DNA from: Liolophura sinensis
Lineage: Eukaryota > Mollusca > Polyplacophora > Chitonida > Chitonidae
Length of the DNA stretch: 64,000 nt
Direction of reading: 5' to 3'
NCBI RefSeq assembly: GCF_032854445.1
Contig: NC_088303.1
Location: 7,571,501-7,635,500 of the forward strand
In this document: positions 51,301 through 60,663 of the stretch, piece by piece
Layout of the letters: every line of letters begins with the position of its first letter
Numbering within the stretch: position 1 is the first letter of the stretch
Notes under the pieces: model-generated
Told to the model about the DNA's origin: nothing
The model's database searches: none
What the model saw: only the letters and a program-made list of their open reading frames with translations
Made by a program: the position numbers and the translations under genes

Positions 51301-54300
51301 CGCAAATAATAAGTACTTTACAGTAGTTTTTAGTGCTAGAAGTGGAGGTTTTGATACACTTGTCTTAGGATAAAACTCATGAGGTGGTCAAAATTTAATA
51401 TTTCAAGGATCCAAAAATAAACTCTAAAATGGTATTTCAAATTTTGACGTAAGTCAGAAATGGTTTTCTTTGTGGAAAAACGGTATGGCCATGTTGATAG
51501 TTCAGGTAGGAACACGTCATCTTCATAAGCTGACATACAGTCACAAAATTTGCTGATGTTTCCGCTACTGGCACTATTACTTACATGGCTACTGGCTCTA
51601 TTATTTACACTGCTACTGGTACTATTCCTTACTCTGCTACCGGCTCAATTACTTACACGGCTACTGACTCTATTACTTACACTACTACTGATACTATTCC
51701 TTACTCTGCCTCTGGCTCTATTACACTATTACTGGCTCTGTTACTTACACTGCTTTTGGCACTATCACTTGTGGCTACGGGCTCTGTTACTTACACGGCT
51801 ACAGGCTCTATTACTTACACAGCTACTGGCTCTATTACTTGCAAAACTACTGGCTCTGTTACTTACAAAACTACTGGCTCTATTACTTACCAAACTACTG
51901 GCTCTATTACTTACAAAACTACTGGCTCTATTAGTTTGCATGGCTACTGGCTCTATTATTTACATGGATACTGGTCTGTTACTTACATGGCTACTGGCTC
52001 TATTACTTACACTGCTACTGGTACTATTCCTTACTCTGCTACTGGCTCTATTACACTGTTACTGGCTTTGTTACTTACACTGCTACTGGCACTATTACTT
52101 ACATGGCTACTGTCTCTTTTACTTACACTGCTACTGGCTCTATTACTTACATGGCTAATGTCTCTATTACTTACACTGCTACAGGCTGTATTACTTACAC
52201 TGTTGATGGCTCTGTTACCTATACTGTTACGGGCACTATTCCTTATACTGCTACTGGCTGTATTACTTACACTGCTATTGGCTCTATTACTTACACTGCT
52301 ACTGGCTCTGTTACTTACATTGCTACTTGCTCTATTACTTAGACCGCTGGTGTCTCTATAACTTACACTGTTACTTACACTGTTACTGGCTTTGTTACAT
52401 ACAAAGCTGCTGGCTCTATTACTTACTGTCCTACTGGCTCACTGCTGCTGTCTCTATTAATTACACTGCTGCAGGTTCTGTTACTGACAGTGTGTTGATG
52501 CTGGTGTGGAGTTGTGGGATTTCATTTGCCTGACATTGACTTCATTTCATATGAATTTCCCTCATTAATACTGATTAATGCTGTTGTTCACATTTCTGTT
52601 AGTTACATTTCTGTTTTCATATATATTCCCCATTTATATTAGTTACCCCCATTACCGACTTTGTTACTAACAGTGTGTGGGTGCTGGTGTGGTGTTGGGT
52701 TGTGGGAATCAGCGTCTGGGCGCAGCCATCAACCTTGTTTCCTACTACTGTCTCGCTACTCCTCTGGCCTCCATTCTCATGTTTAAAACCTCTCTCAGGA
52801 TTGTAGGTATGCCACACAAACGTATACATATATTGATGTAGTGCTAGTGCTCATTTCTGTAACTGCGAATGTAACTGGTTTTGTTTTGGGCACTGACTCA
52901 ATACATATAGATATAAAGTACATCTGTTTAATAATTGTGTACACAATTGAGATGTTTACACCGGCACAAACTTCACTGTTGTTCACAAAGATTGACTTTC
53001 ATCCGGTGACAATGATGATGCTGCCATTTGTAGTGGTATTGCAACGGAGCCCAACAAAAATTTTGATTGGCTAAAATTCTGGCAAAATGGCTAAATGCAT
53101 CTACATGTATTTCTGTGGACTATTCATACGCCCAGGTTGAACCCACCATAGAAAAAGCATACAAAGAGTATATCTTTTCAAATAATTAATCAAAAGAACT
53201 TTGCGGTAATGGGATGAAATTTGTTACCAAATGTGACAAATCTTTTTATTATTTTTTATATTATCTTCTGCTGGAGACCTTGACCCTTCGTGGACCGCCT
53301 CACAAGGCTGTGCACTTCCGCACAATATATAGTTTGCCAAAAAAAGAGATAGAAATTCTTCATTCGCTTAATTTACGTAAATATATTGCATTAGAATTAA
53401 TCACCTGTGTAGAATGTATTATTACTTACAGGCAGCATTTAAAACTGTAAAAAGGTTTTGAGAGCACGAACGTGAATGAAATTGCAGCGTGTATGAATGC
53501 AATCAGAAATATGACGAAGATGGCACATTGCTTAGTTTTTTCATGGATGCAACAGATAACCTGATATGCATTTATACACATGCAGAGAAAATGTCATTAT
53601 ATAAATAATAAGTAGAATATTGCACAGTGAAGGTTGAATACCATAGATATTGTTCTTGTGAAAGGTAGAAATGATAACCTCTCACTCAAACAATATTTAT
53701 GGTATTCAACTTTCACTGTGCAATATCCTCTATGTTCAGATTCCAGTATCTCTGTCAGACTCGTCTGCAACAGTAGCTACAATAGTAGACAATGACATGT
53801 AAGATAACATGTGGGAAATTACAGGGAAATGAAGAGCAGTGGAAGATATTGTGAGAACTGTGCCTGATAATATTGTGAATGTCAACAAAGCATTGTTTTA
53901 GTGTTCTGTTGCCATGAAGTACAGTTCATCTCATTCTCTAAGCAAGTATAAAAACCTAAAATGGTGTGGTCTGGGATATACAGGGATGAGAACTTCAGCT
54001 GATTTTTAATGGGATTCAGGATTTTCAGAATACCTGATCTAAGATCGAAATGACCAAAACTAATCATTTTATTAATGAAAGTTGGCTACTAGAAGCAATT
54101 TTAGCTGATATTGATAAGAAAGAGATTCTTTCTTAAAATATGGATGGCTTTTATCTTCGTGTGCATGTATTATTGATACATGTATTAAATAAACCGGAAA
54201 CATTTAGAGCTGTTGTAGGAAAATATGATGTTTTTAGTGGTTATGCGTAAAAAACAAAGAAAAAGACACCAAAATCAAGCACCATTACTGGCTATAACCA

Positions 54301-56932
54301 AGAAGAGTTGCAAGTGTCCTTTCCTTTGGAATACTGCGAGTAACATCATCTTGTGGATTGAGATACAAATAATGCACCTGACCATGATTTTAATTGTTTG
54401 ATATATTTATCTGTTTATTTGCTTAGTGTTTTATGCTGTAATATTTCTCCTAAATACCAAAGTCTCCAGCACTACATTGGGAGAAACCCATGGCACGCTG
54501 CAGGCCTGTGACTGGCAGACCTTCAATTGTCATTTGATATGTATTGTGCTGAGGATGTACATGTAGGCGTGAGGTAGCAGTATGTGTCTGTATATGTATA
54601 ATGGTGATAGTGGTGATGTTTTGCAGGGGCATGGTGGGGCCTGGCCTTGTGTACAACTTGTCAGGCTATAGCCTTCAGCCTAGTCCTGCTCAAGACAGAT
54701 TGGCAGAAGACAACCATACAGGTACATGTAAAGTGTACAAGTAACTTGGGGTTGCATTCATACCTCTTTTTGTCATGTATACCAATGCAAGAAGCTACTA
54801 TCTGATAACAATGTATTCTTTGTGTTTACTTGTCTGTGGCAATCTGGGCAGAAGCGCTTATTGTATTAGGGCTATAAGAATGGCACAATCCACATGATAG
54901 GCTATTAACATTCAGCCCATGCACTTATCAGTTTGGCTGCTCCACGTATAGAAACGGATTCAAAAGAGTTTGAATCTTTCTGGTGCCATGATATCCGTTA
55001 TCTTTTTATTATGTTTTAATGGTTTTAACGACAATGAAATAGATTGAATTTCCTCTGCAAGAAAATCCCTGAGATGTGGATGTAACATGAAAACATGGAT
55101 GAAAACAAAAGTAGATTCATCTAGAAATGAGGTTATTGCTACCGGGGGAACAACTTGAACCCCAGAAACTAACAGATAAATTTCATTTTGTTTTTTCAGG
55201 TTCAGATACATACTGGTGTCAAGAACATGTGTCTCACAAACCATGATGATCCAGGTAGTGTGATATTTTATCCTATGATTGAATCAGTTGACCCTGGGCT
55301 CACTATTACAGTGGGTCGTGGGTTCCCCTCTGGCCCTGCTCGATTCCTCCCACCATAATGCTGGCAGCCATTGTATAAGTGAAATGTATGTATTCTTGAG
55401 TACGGCGTTAAACATTAATCAAACTAATCATTGGCCATAAATTATCTTGCTCTAGGTGCATGCATTTGAATCACTAGGACACACAAGTTTAGGCTTCAGA
55501 CCCGGTCTTGAACTGGGAATGTGTAAATTCCCCAGGTCTTCCCAGCTGGGAATGTGTAAATTCCCCAGCTCTCCCCAGCTGGGAATGTGTAAATTCCCCA
55601 GCTCTCGCCAGCTGGGAATGTGTAAATTCCCCAGCTCTCGCCAGCTGGGAATCTTCCTAGCTGGGCAAGGTGTAAAATTTCCCAGGTCTCCCCAGCTGGG
55701 AATGTGTAAATTCCCCAGGTCTCCCCAGCTGGGAATGTGTAAATTCCCCAGGTCTTCCCAGCTGGGAATGGAATGTGTAAATCCCCAGGTCTCCCCAGCT
55801 GGGAATGTGTAAATTCCCAGATCTCCCCAGCTGGGAATGTGTAAATTCCCCAGCTCTTGCCAGCTGGGAATGTGTAAATTCCCCAGGTCTTCCCAGCTGG
55901 GAATGTGTAAATTCCCTAGGTCTTCCTAGCTGGCAATGTGTAAATTTCCCAGGTCTCCCCAGCTGGGAATGTGTAAATTCCCCAGGTCTCCCAGCTGGGC
56001 AATGTGTAAATTCCCCAGGTCTCCCAGCTGGGAAAATGTAAATTCCCCAGGTCTCCCTAGCTGGCAATGTGTAAATTCCCCAGGTCTCCCCAGCTGGGAA
56101 TGTGTAAATTCCCCAGGTCGCCCCAGAGGGCAATGTGTAAATTCCCCAGGTCTCCCTAGCTGGAAATGTGTAAATTCCACAGCTTTTCCCTGCAAAGTTT
56201 CTGAGTAACTTGCGAAAAGCTGCTGACAGTTTCTTATGTATTATATATGGTTAACGCTCTTACCATCACACCACAAAAGCTGTTGGGCCTATATTGTTTT
56301 AAATGTCATTAATATTGTAAAGCACAAGTAGTCTTATTTTTGATTGAACAGGAGAGAGAGAAAGTCACAGAAAAATCAACAGACAAACGTCTTAGTGAGG
56401 AAGCAGTAGACTGTTCGGAAGAACGCTGAATAGGTCATTTGATCAGGAAGGTATCTTTGAACAGCAATAAACAGTCATCTTGCCAGTCTGGGTGGAGATT
56501 TCTCCGAAGAGAAGCTGTCTCATGTTTGTGTTGTCAACCGGTCAGATGACGGTCAAACAACCTTGTGCTCAGACGATCTTGTGCCCTAGCTGTCTGCATG
56601 CTGGTACTAGGAGCAGGGGTCATTGTCAACCTCTCCGTCAGTCCATCCCATTCTCGGACTTCCAACTGCATCTTAGTTAGCGGTTCTGAGGTCAACGAAA
56701 CCTGGTTGTCCTTCCAGATACACCATCGGGAGAGCTTTCTAAAGATGTCACCTGAAGACCAAAGACTGCTCAATTTAACCATTTGGTACGAGATGTCTCA
56801 CCACTGGAACAAGACGTTTTTGTATTGTGGGGAGGCTATAATGGAACCGGACGACACCCATTCAGCACGGTCCTTTAACCTTAGCAAAATCTACTCCCAT
56901 TTGGCCATGGCCTCGCGTCCAAGTGGTTAAAC
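36316..56932 (+). CDS. MATE-family (SLC47-like) multidrug and toxin extrusion transporter
   Basis: Plus-strand exons: 36316-36637, 36909-37021, 37547-37648, 38382-38450, 38908-38956, 39457-39556, 39771-39813, 40765-40809, 42355-42452, 42785-42882, 45230-45343, 46290-46357, 48561-48669, 49218-49293, 50010-50079, 52674-52806, 54627-54721, 55200-55254, then a C-terminal part from about 56352. Every junction through 55254 keeps phase, giving 586 aa before the tail. It starts with a Ser-rich cytosolic region of about 110 aa. SAVFCGHLGEIYLDAIALGNL (read in two parts), CACDTLFAQ, CLPCWALLINTE, CIRVGNCLGAGNP and GCGNQRLGA match SLC47 in order and spacing, aligning with human MATE1 at a constant offset of 100 residues over 373-489. 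The family exports organic cations in exchange for protons. Key acidic residues are changed here (see the exon entries). Confidence 0.92.
37759..37971 (+). mobile_element. SINE family A, diverged
   Basis: Head GGCCTCCGTGGTCAAGGTGT, B box 'CTATGAGTTCAAGCTCATGC', body with a deletion, and tail 'GTATAAGTGAAATGTTCTAG'. It lies in MATE intron 3. Confidence 0.8.
38067..38145 (+). mobile_element. tRNA-like SINE head, third type
   Basis: 'CTAGCTCAGTTGGTAGAGCA' is a strong A box with a foldable D arm (GCTC...GAGC). 'CCGAGTTTGAATCGTGG' is a B box. The anticodon stem does not pair, so it is not a working tRNA gene. Confidence 0.55.
39925..39965 (+). mobile_element. SINE family A tail fragment
   Basis: 'TTCCACCATAATGCTGGCTG' and 'TTGTCGTATAAGTGTAAAA' are the 3' part of family A only. 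Confidence 0.5.
40801..41845. repeat. 59-bp minisatellite, about 17 copies, containing a copied splice donor (MATE intron 8)
   Basis: Unit: CATTCTGAGGTAAAGTATAC, CACCGGGTCTGTTCCAAGCC, TTCATGTACATTTACTGTA. The first unit begins inside exon 8: its CATTCTCAG is the exon end and GTAAAG the real donor at 40810. Later units carry GAGGTAAAG, and two carry the exact CAGGTAAAG. Confidence 0.95.
41905..42247 (+). mobile_element. Possible SINE of another family
   Basis: 'GTGCAGGTTCAAATCTGGTC' is a B-box-like start, and the end has 'GCCAATGTATAAGTGAAACT' and 'CAATAAATTA'. The phrase GTCTTGAAC just after the B box also precedes the 33-bp array at 55.5 kb. Confidence 0.4.
43440..44138. repeat. 26-bp minisatellite, about 27 copies (MATE intron 10)
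   Basis: The unit is GGTTGACAGTAGGGACGGGG followed by CATCCC (or CATCCT). Copies at both ends carry CATCCTGG and central ones CATCCCGG, a blockwise variant pattern. The minus strand is open in all three frames because the unit lacks stops. Confidence 0.95.
44153..44405 (-). mobile_element. SINE family A inserted at the edge of the 26-bp array
   Basis: Reverse-oriented, 5'-truncated in the head (ends GCGCTAAC). It is flanked by CATCCTGGATTTGA at 44139-44152 and CATCCTGTATTTGA at 44406-44419, a 14-bp duplication with one mismatch. The left copy includes the last CATCCTGG of the minisatellite. Confidence 0.88.
45230..46357 (+). CDS. MATE exons 11-12: transport-site region with Gln for Glu changes
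   Basis: Exon 11 (45230-45343) reads LPGLFMVCLQWWCFEIFTVL and exon 12 (46290-46357) GPEELAAHSIVYQLGAFLYM. In human MATE1 the matching stretches carry Glu273, Glu278 and Glu300, all shown by mutagenesis to matter for transport. The residues here are Gln373, Glu378 and Gln400. Splice sites are good and the frame is clean, so the changes are not from a misread exon. Confidence 0.85.
45573..45765. mobile_element. Small MITE/hairpin with 47-bp inverted arms (MATE intron 11)
   Basis: The left arm 45573-45619 and right arm 45719-45765 are reverse complements with one mismatch. Core CAACAGTGATTGCTTACTTA then CCCAAGGGCTG. The spacer is 99 bp. Confidence 0.8.
47131..48520. repeat. 40-bp minisatellite, about 35 copies (MATE intron 12)
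   Basis: Unit: GTAGTCAGACAGCATGATAT then AACTGTTACCACATGTACAT. It contains the palindrome ACATGTACATGT. The array runs to within about 40 bp of the acceptor of exon 13. Confidence 0.95.
49804..49970 (+). mobile_element. SINE family A, 5'-truncated
   Basis: 'CTCACCAATGCAATCACTAT', 'GAGTTCAAGTCCAGTTCATG' and 'CCACCATAATGCTGGCCACT', then a changed tail. It ends just upstream of MATE exon 15, with about 40 bp between. Confidence 0.75.
50010..52806 (+). CDS. MATE exons 15-16: Asp at the Glu389 site and the GCGNQ motif
   Basis: Exon 15 (50010-50079) ends LVPIMCLLQIGDAIQ. Asp489 lines up with human MATE1 Glu389. Exon 16 (52674-52806) reads CVGAGVVLGCGNQRLGAAIN, matching the human 'GGVLRGSGNQKVGA' stretch with no gap. 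Confidence 0.85.
50359..51325. mobile_element. Putative non-autonomous DNA transposon, TACTGTRAWGTACTT ends (MATE intron 15)
   Basis: The left end TACTGTGATGTACTTAATTT and the reverse complement of the right end TACTGTAAAGTACTTATTAT match and go on weakly (ACGCG.../GCGGG...). The centre has no transposase. A perfect 17-bp hairpin (50340-50356 with 50364-50380) overlaps the left end. Confidence 0.5.
51565..52490. repeat. 24-bp minisatellite, about 38 copies (MATE intron 15)
   Basis: The unit is close to GGCTCTATTACTTACACTGC then TACT. Because 24 is a multiple of 3, two plus frames stay open for over 200 codons (repeated TGSITYTA or LLLTLLLA). No start, splice or compositional evidence supports coding. 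Confidence 0.92.
52472..52520 (+). pseudogene. Degenerate copy of the start of MATE exon 16
   Basis: TCTGTTACTGACAGTGTGTT then GATGCTGGTGTGGAGTTGTGGG resembles the true acceptor and exon start about 190 bp downstream (TTTGTTACTAACAGTGTGTG then GGTGCTGGTGTGGTGTTGGG). It is a decoy acceptor plus about 40 nt of exon-like sequence that soon loses similarity. Confidence 0.65.
53617..53726. mobile_element. 110-bp hairpin element with 38-bp arms (MATE intron 16)
   Basis: Arms 53617-53654 and 53689-53726 are reverse complements with about two mismatches (ATATTGCACAGTGAAGGTTG ...). The loop is 34 bp. It may be a tiny MITE. Confidence 0.7.
54395..54530 (-). mobile_element. Old degenerate SINE family A
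   Basis: 'TGTTTATTTGCTTAGTGTTT', 'ATTGGGAGAAACCCATGGCA' and 'CTGGCAGACCTTCAATTGTC' keep the order of the reversed 3' half. Confidence 0.5.
55311..55425 (+). mobile_element. SINE family A tail fragment
   Basis: 'CCTCCCACCATAATGCTGGC', 'ATTGTATAAGTGAAATG', 'TATTCTTGAGTACGGCGTTA', in MATE intron 18. Confidence 0.7.
55515..56195. repeat. 33-bp minisatellite, about 21 copies (MATE intron 18)
   Basis: Unit: GGTCTCCCCAGCTGGGAATG then TGTAAATTCCCCA. It is preceded by GACCCGGTCTTGAACTGGGA, so the array seems to have grown from a SINE-like sequence (compare GGTTCAAATCTGGTCTTGAA at 41.9 kb). Reading frames on both strands are repeat artefacts. Confidence 0.93.
56352..56932 (+). CDS. MATE C-terminus: linker, last membrane helix and long sequon-rich tail (structure uncertain)
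   Basis: After exon 18 (ends 55254, phase 1) an acceptor in a GAGAGAGAG run allows several starts near 56352-56359. A start at 56359 gives a charged linker, EKVTEKSTDKRLSEEAVDCS. Another acidic linker (LGGDFSEEKLSHVC, 56488 on) is one frame away from NNLVLRRSCALAVCMLVLGA, which matches the last helix of human MATE1 (LVLRRG...). One missing base near 56556-56563 would join them. The helix is followed by about 100 residues with five N-glycosylation sequons (NLS, NET, NLT, NKT, NLS), ending at TAA 56930-56932. The family puts this end outside the cell, so the tail is probably extracellular. The exact splicing is not settled. Confidence 0.5.
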
Positions 56933-57207
56933 ATTAACACTGCGCAGGCAGCATATGCTACAGCTAATGTCTTCAGGATGTTTTCATAGCCTACCGGAAG
57001 GAGTCTTACGAGTACCACAGTGGAGACCAGATTGGGAACACTAAGCACCAGCAATACATGTAGATTACCCAGCCACGTTTGTATCTTCCAGCTAGTACTT
57101 AACATATATCATTACCAACTCAGTCCGGCTTCAGTATCAAGCTCATGTTGTGAGGTTGTACAGGTACATGTAGCTGATTGTGCAGCATGCACAAGGCTTA
57201 ATGTGGT

Positions 57208-57381
57208 GGCATCCGTGGCTAAGAGGTTAGTGTGCCAGTGCAGCACTATGGCCCAGTCACCAACGCCGTCGCTGTGAGTTCAAGCCCATGCGCTAATGCT
57301 GGCTTCCTCTCCCGTCCTACGTGGGAAGGTCTGCCAGAAATATGCATGAGTATGGCATAAAACACCAATCAGATAAATAAA
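57208..57381 (+). mobile_element. SINE family A with internal deletion
   Basis: Head GGCATCCGTGGCTAAGAGGT, B box 'GCTGTGAGTTCAAGCCCATG', then 'GTGGGAAGGTCTGCCAGAAA' joined directly to 'GAGTATGGCATAAAACACCA' and AATAAA. Confidence 0.8.
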
Positions 57382-58307
57382 GTCTTAATGTATATATTAC
57401 ATACTTACAGTTAACATAATGCTGAAAGAAAAATTGTCATTGTGCTGTCCACAAGTTTGCTCACAGATATTAGATTCTGAATGACTGGTGATAACCTGTT
57501 ATTTATTAAATTGATGTGTATTTTATAGAAATGTCCATGTGGTGTCTGGACGTACAACGTGAACATTTATTTAAGATCCAGAACTGGGAGATAACAGTCT
57601 CAAAATGAACAGGAACGTATACCTATAACGGGAGGCTTGGTTGTGATGTATGAATAGCATAATATGTGTGTAATATCATAATATATGGAGTCAAAGTCGT
57701 CCGCATTGTACACAACCATGTCGTCAGTATTTATTGATGTTATTATTGTTTAAATGGTAAAACTGCAGGGCAGCTACATTAAAAAGACAATACAGGAAAT
57801 TTTTGGCAAAAAATGAAAGTCGATCAATTCAAATCCAGTCGATGTTTGACTACAGTTTAAATTAGCCCGAGTAACTACCTTATAGAAGATATGTGCCTCG
57901 TCTGTGCACGCGTTGCCGTTCAGAATTCGTAATAAAGCTCCTAAAACGCGTAAAGCAGGTTGCATTATAATTTCTTCAAATTAGAATCATTATAGGACTA
58001 TAAATACTACAGGTACGAGTCTGATATTTACTGAAAAGCAATAATTTGAGCTATTCTTGATAAATGCAGTAATTGGACTGAATACAGCTATGAACCTCAC
58101 TGGGTTTTCTACACTTTTTTTTACTTTCGATCTAAATTATAGACTTTACAATTGTGCCATAAAATAAATGTGTATTGTATAGTGCAGAAGGCCTACATAA
58201 AAATTTATACACTGAAAAGACATACACATGTATGTACAGGCTGAAGAAGCGGTAAATGCTGTCTTCGTCCCAGGTTTTATCCAGACTCTCTCGCATTCTA
58301 GATCATG

Positions 58308-58317
58308 GCGCATGCGC
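58308..58317. promoter_or_regulatory. NRF1-like palindrome GCGCATGCGC
   Basis: A perfect copy of the NRF1 core in an otherwise AT-rich region. It lies about 25 bp before a stretch that could be exonic (58342-58493). It may mark a promoter. No other support. Confidence 0.3.
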
Positions 58318-58341
58318 TGGCTGCAGACTGAAAACAATTCC

Positions 58342-58493
58342 CGAGCGATTCCGATGATAATGGTGTCACGCTTGCAGATATATCACAGGTGTTGCCGTTC
58401 ATAAGTTGTGCCTACGTCCTTGCATTTGCAGCAGTTTCTAGATCTGAGTATCTCGTCGTCATGTTCATTGCCATGGTTGTGCATGTTCTAGAG
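58342..58493 (+). CDS. Possible exon encoding a hydrophobic segment, unidentified
   Basis: One plus frame reads SDDNGVTLADISQVLPF, then a hydrophobic stretch (AYVLAFAAV, YLVVMFIAMVVHVLE), and stops being open soon after a GTAGGC donor at 58494. A start at MFIAMVVHVLE would look like a signal peptide. Its end phase (0) does not match the exon at 60664. I do not recognise it. Confidence 0.2.
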
Positions 58494-58704
58494 GTAGGCC
58501 TACAATTATTGTAACAAAGCTGTAATAAAATATCACTTATATGTAGGATGCAATAAATTTACTTTTCAGCAGAAAAGTCTACATGGTTATGGTCTTTTTT
58601 AATTAAGGGTACAACATACGTGATGGTTTAAAACCAAAAAGAGGTGACAGAGAGACAACATCTTAATTGTTTAGAGCTTGTTTACAGTCAGTTCTCTCCA
58701 GATT

Positions 58705-59165
58705 AGATCATGCCCACTCAAGAATTTTTCACTTGTATGCCATGGCAGTTAGCATTATAAGTGGAGGAATCCGGAGTGCCCGGGAAATACCACCGGCATT
58801 CTGCGAGTCAATGGGGAACTTTCCCACATGACGTTTGTATCCACGCCATAGTTGTGCTAGACAGCTGATCTTCAACGAACGTTAGGCTGGTCAAAAAGCC
58901 ACGCACGCAATCGTCGTCGACCTCTTATTGGGGGTATAGCTCATGTAATGCGAAATCTCTCTTCTCAAGGGGAATTTAATTCAAAATGATAGGACTAACA
59001 CGTGAGTACGAGTCTATCCGATAACCTGCGAATCTCGTTCTAAAGCGTGATTTCGCCTTACATGACTGATACGCCGCTCGTTGTCACCAAAACCTCTCAA
59101 GCAGTGAGAAGTGAGGGAATCTGCAAAGTGCCTTTCAAAGACGGGTTTTGAACTCACACCTCTTG
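58705..59165 (-). mobile_element. Possible diverged SINE
   Basis: The left part has 'CTCAAGAATTTTTCACTTGT', 'GGGAACTTTCCCACATGACG'. The right part has 'GGGTTTTGAACTCACACCTC', a reversed B box. Whether they form one element is unclear. Confidence 0.35.
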
Positions 59166-60663
59166 TGTTCTAGCAACTGAAAAGCAAAAACAGCTCTTGG
59201 GGAAGACATTAGATCGGTGATGTTTTTTTGAACAATGGTGTCAGTCATGGACATTGTTCCAGAAGGTGGTCGTAACTTTATTTGATTTTAACTATACAAT
59301 TGTGTAGTTGATAAATTGTAGTTGGTCAGAATGTGCATATCATTTCAGTTTTCAAGCAACTGTTGATTTATCCAACGAGGCGATCTTATTCAGTGCCATA
59401 TATATACCGCTCCTAGCCCCGAGATACAGGGGTTTTTTTTCACTTAAGAGTAACCTTAAAGCCAAATCAGTTAGGAACTAGAGCGCCAGAGATTCTTGAC
59501 AGTCTATCCAAATTGATACAAATTTTCACACAATGCAGAATCTAACAAATGCGAGCTATGTTGGCCTAAACGCCTCGTGCATTGCCCTGCACTATGCTTC
59601 TATTTAAGTAAGGATAATTAAGTATCAAAATTGAAATTATCCGTCTTGTAAAGTCAGTGCGACCGGAAAACGCTGTGGTCTGTGTACAAATGAATACCAG
59701 ACAGGACCTGAGGGCCTAATTTCTTGTAAGCCCATTGAAAGGTGGATATAGTCACTGCTTCACTGTAAGAGAGTTCGAACTCGTTCCTCCCCTATTTAAT
59801 CAGCTTGCCCAGAGGTCACTCTTAAAGCTGACAGATCGTCAATATTCTGTCTACTGAATGAGAAAAAGTCTGAAACTACAAATCAGAAGTTACAGCTTGT
59901 AACTTTTAACTTATGGTCTCTGTTGACACACTTCAAACTTACAGATTACATACAATGAAAACTGGCAAATATAAGCCGACACAATAGAGAGCAAAAGAAG
60001 GGGCAGCGACGACAGTGTGATAGTTAACAAACGCTCTCACGTAACCAGTGAAATCCGGCAAAAAACTATGATGACTGTTTGATGATTGGCACCTGGTCAT
60101 ACATGACTAAATGACACAAAAAATTACTCTTGCTACAAAACATAAATTCACTTTTTTGATCCCATTCCTTAGTGAGTCTTCACTCTAACGGTGTATATTT
60201 CTGTTTATCTCGGGATTAAGGCCTTGCCTTTATCGCATTGAATTAGATCGCCACGTCGGATCAACAGTTTATCGATAATTTATATACAACACTATTTTAG
60301 CATAGTACAAGATTTGGGTACTGATTTAATTCATTTGCCTGGAACATTAGTTGAGTCTTTAAAACATAATTTAAGACTGCTGACTTCTTCTTTTTTCATG
60401 ATTCCATCCTAATTTCGATTTTAATAGACTTTCTTAGTTGTTTTGGTGGATTGTGTTAAACGGTGTTTTGAGGGGATAGGATTTGGTATTCGACCCAGAA
60501 TATCCATTTTGTTTGATGGCTGTTGACGTCTGTTTCAGCGCGTAGTTTAGTATTATTTCTTGTTCTCCAGTTTCTTATAAATTTAAGCTCCTCCAAGGTG
60601 ACCTGTATGAGCAATGATCAATAAAGTCAACTAAATTAAACTAATAATATTGTTTTCTTCCAG

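Noticed and set aside
51550-52361. Plus-strand frames of 202 and 258 codons (TGSITYTA and LLLTLLLA repeats)
   Set aside because: These are translations of the 24-bp minisatellite in MATE intron 15, open in several frames and without a coding start or splice support.
55456-56208. Frames with 'MCKFPRSPQLG' or 'GEFTHSQLGRP' repeats
   Set aside because: Product of the 33-bp array on both strands. It lies between two MATE exons.
56480-56680. Plus frame MPVWVEISPKRSC...
   Set aside because: Shadow of the MATE C-terminal region. The frame with the LVLRR helix matches the family and this one does not.
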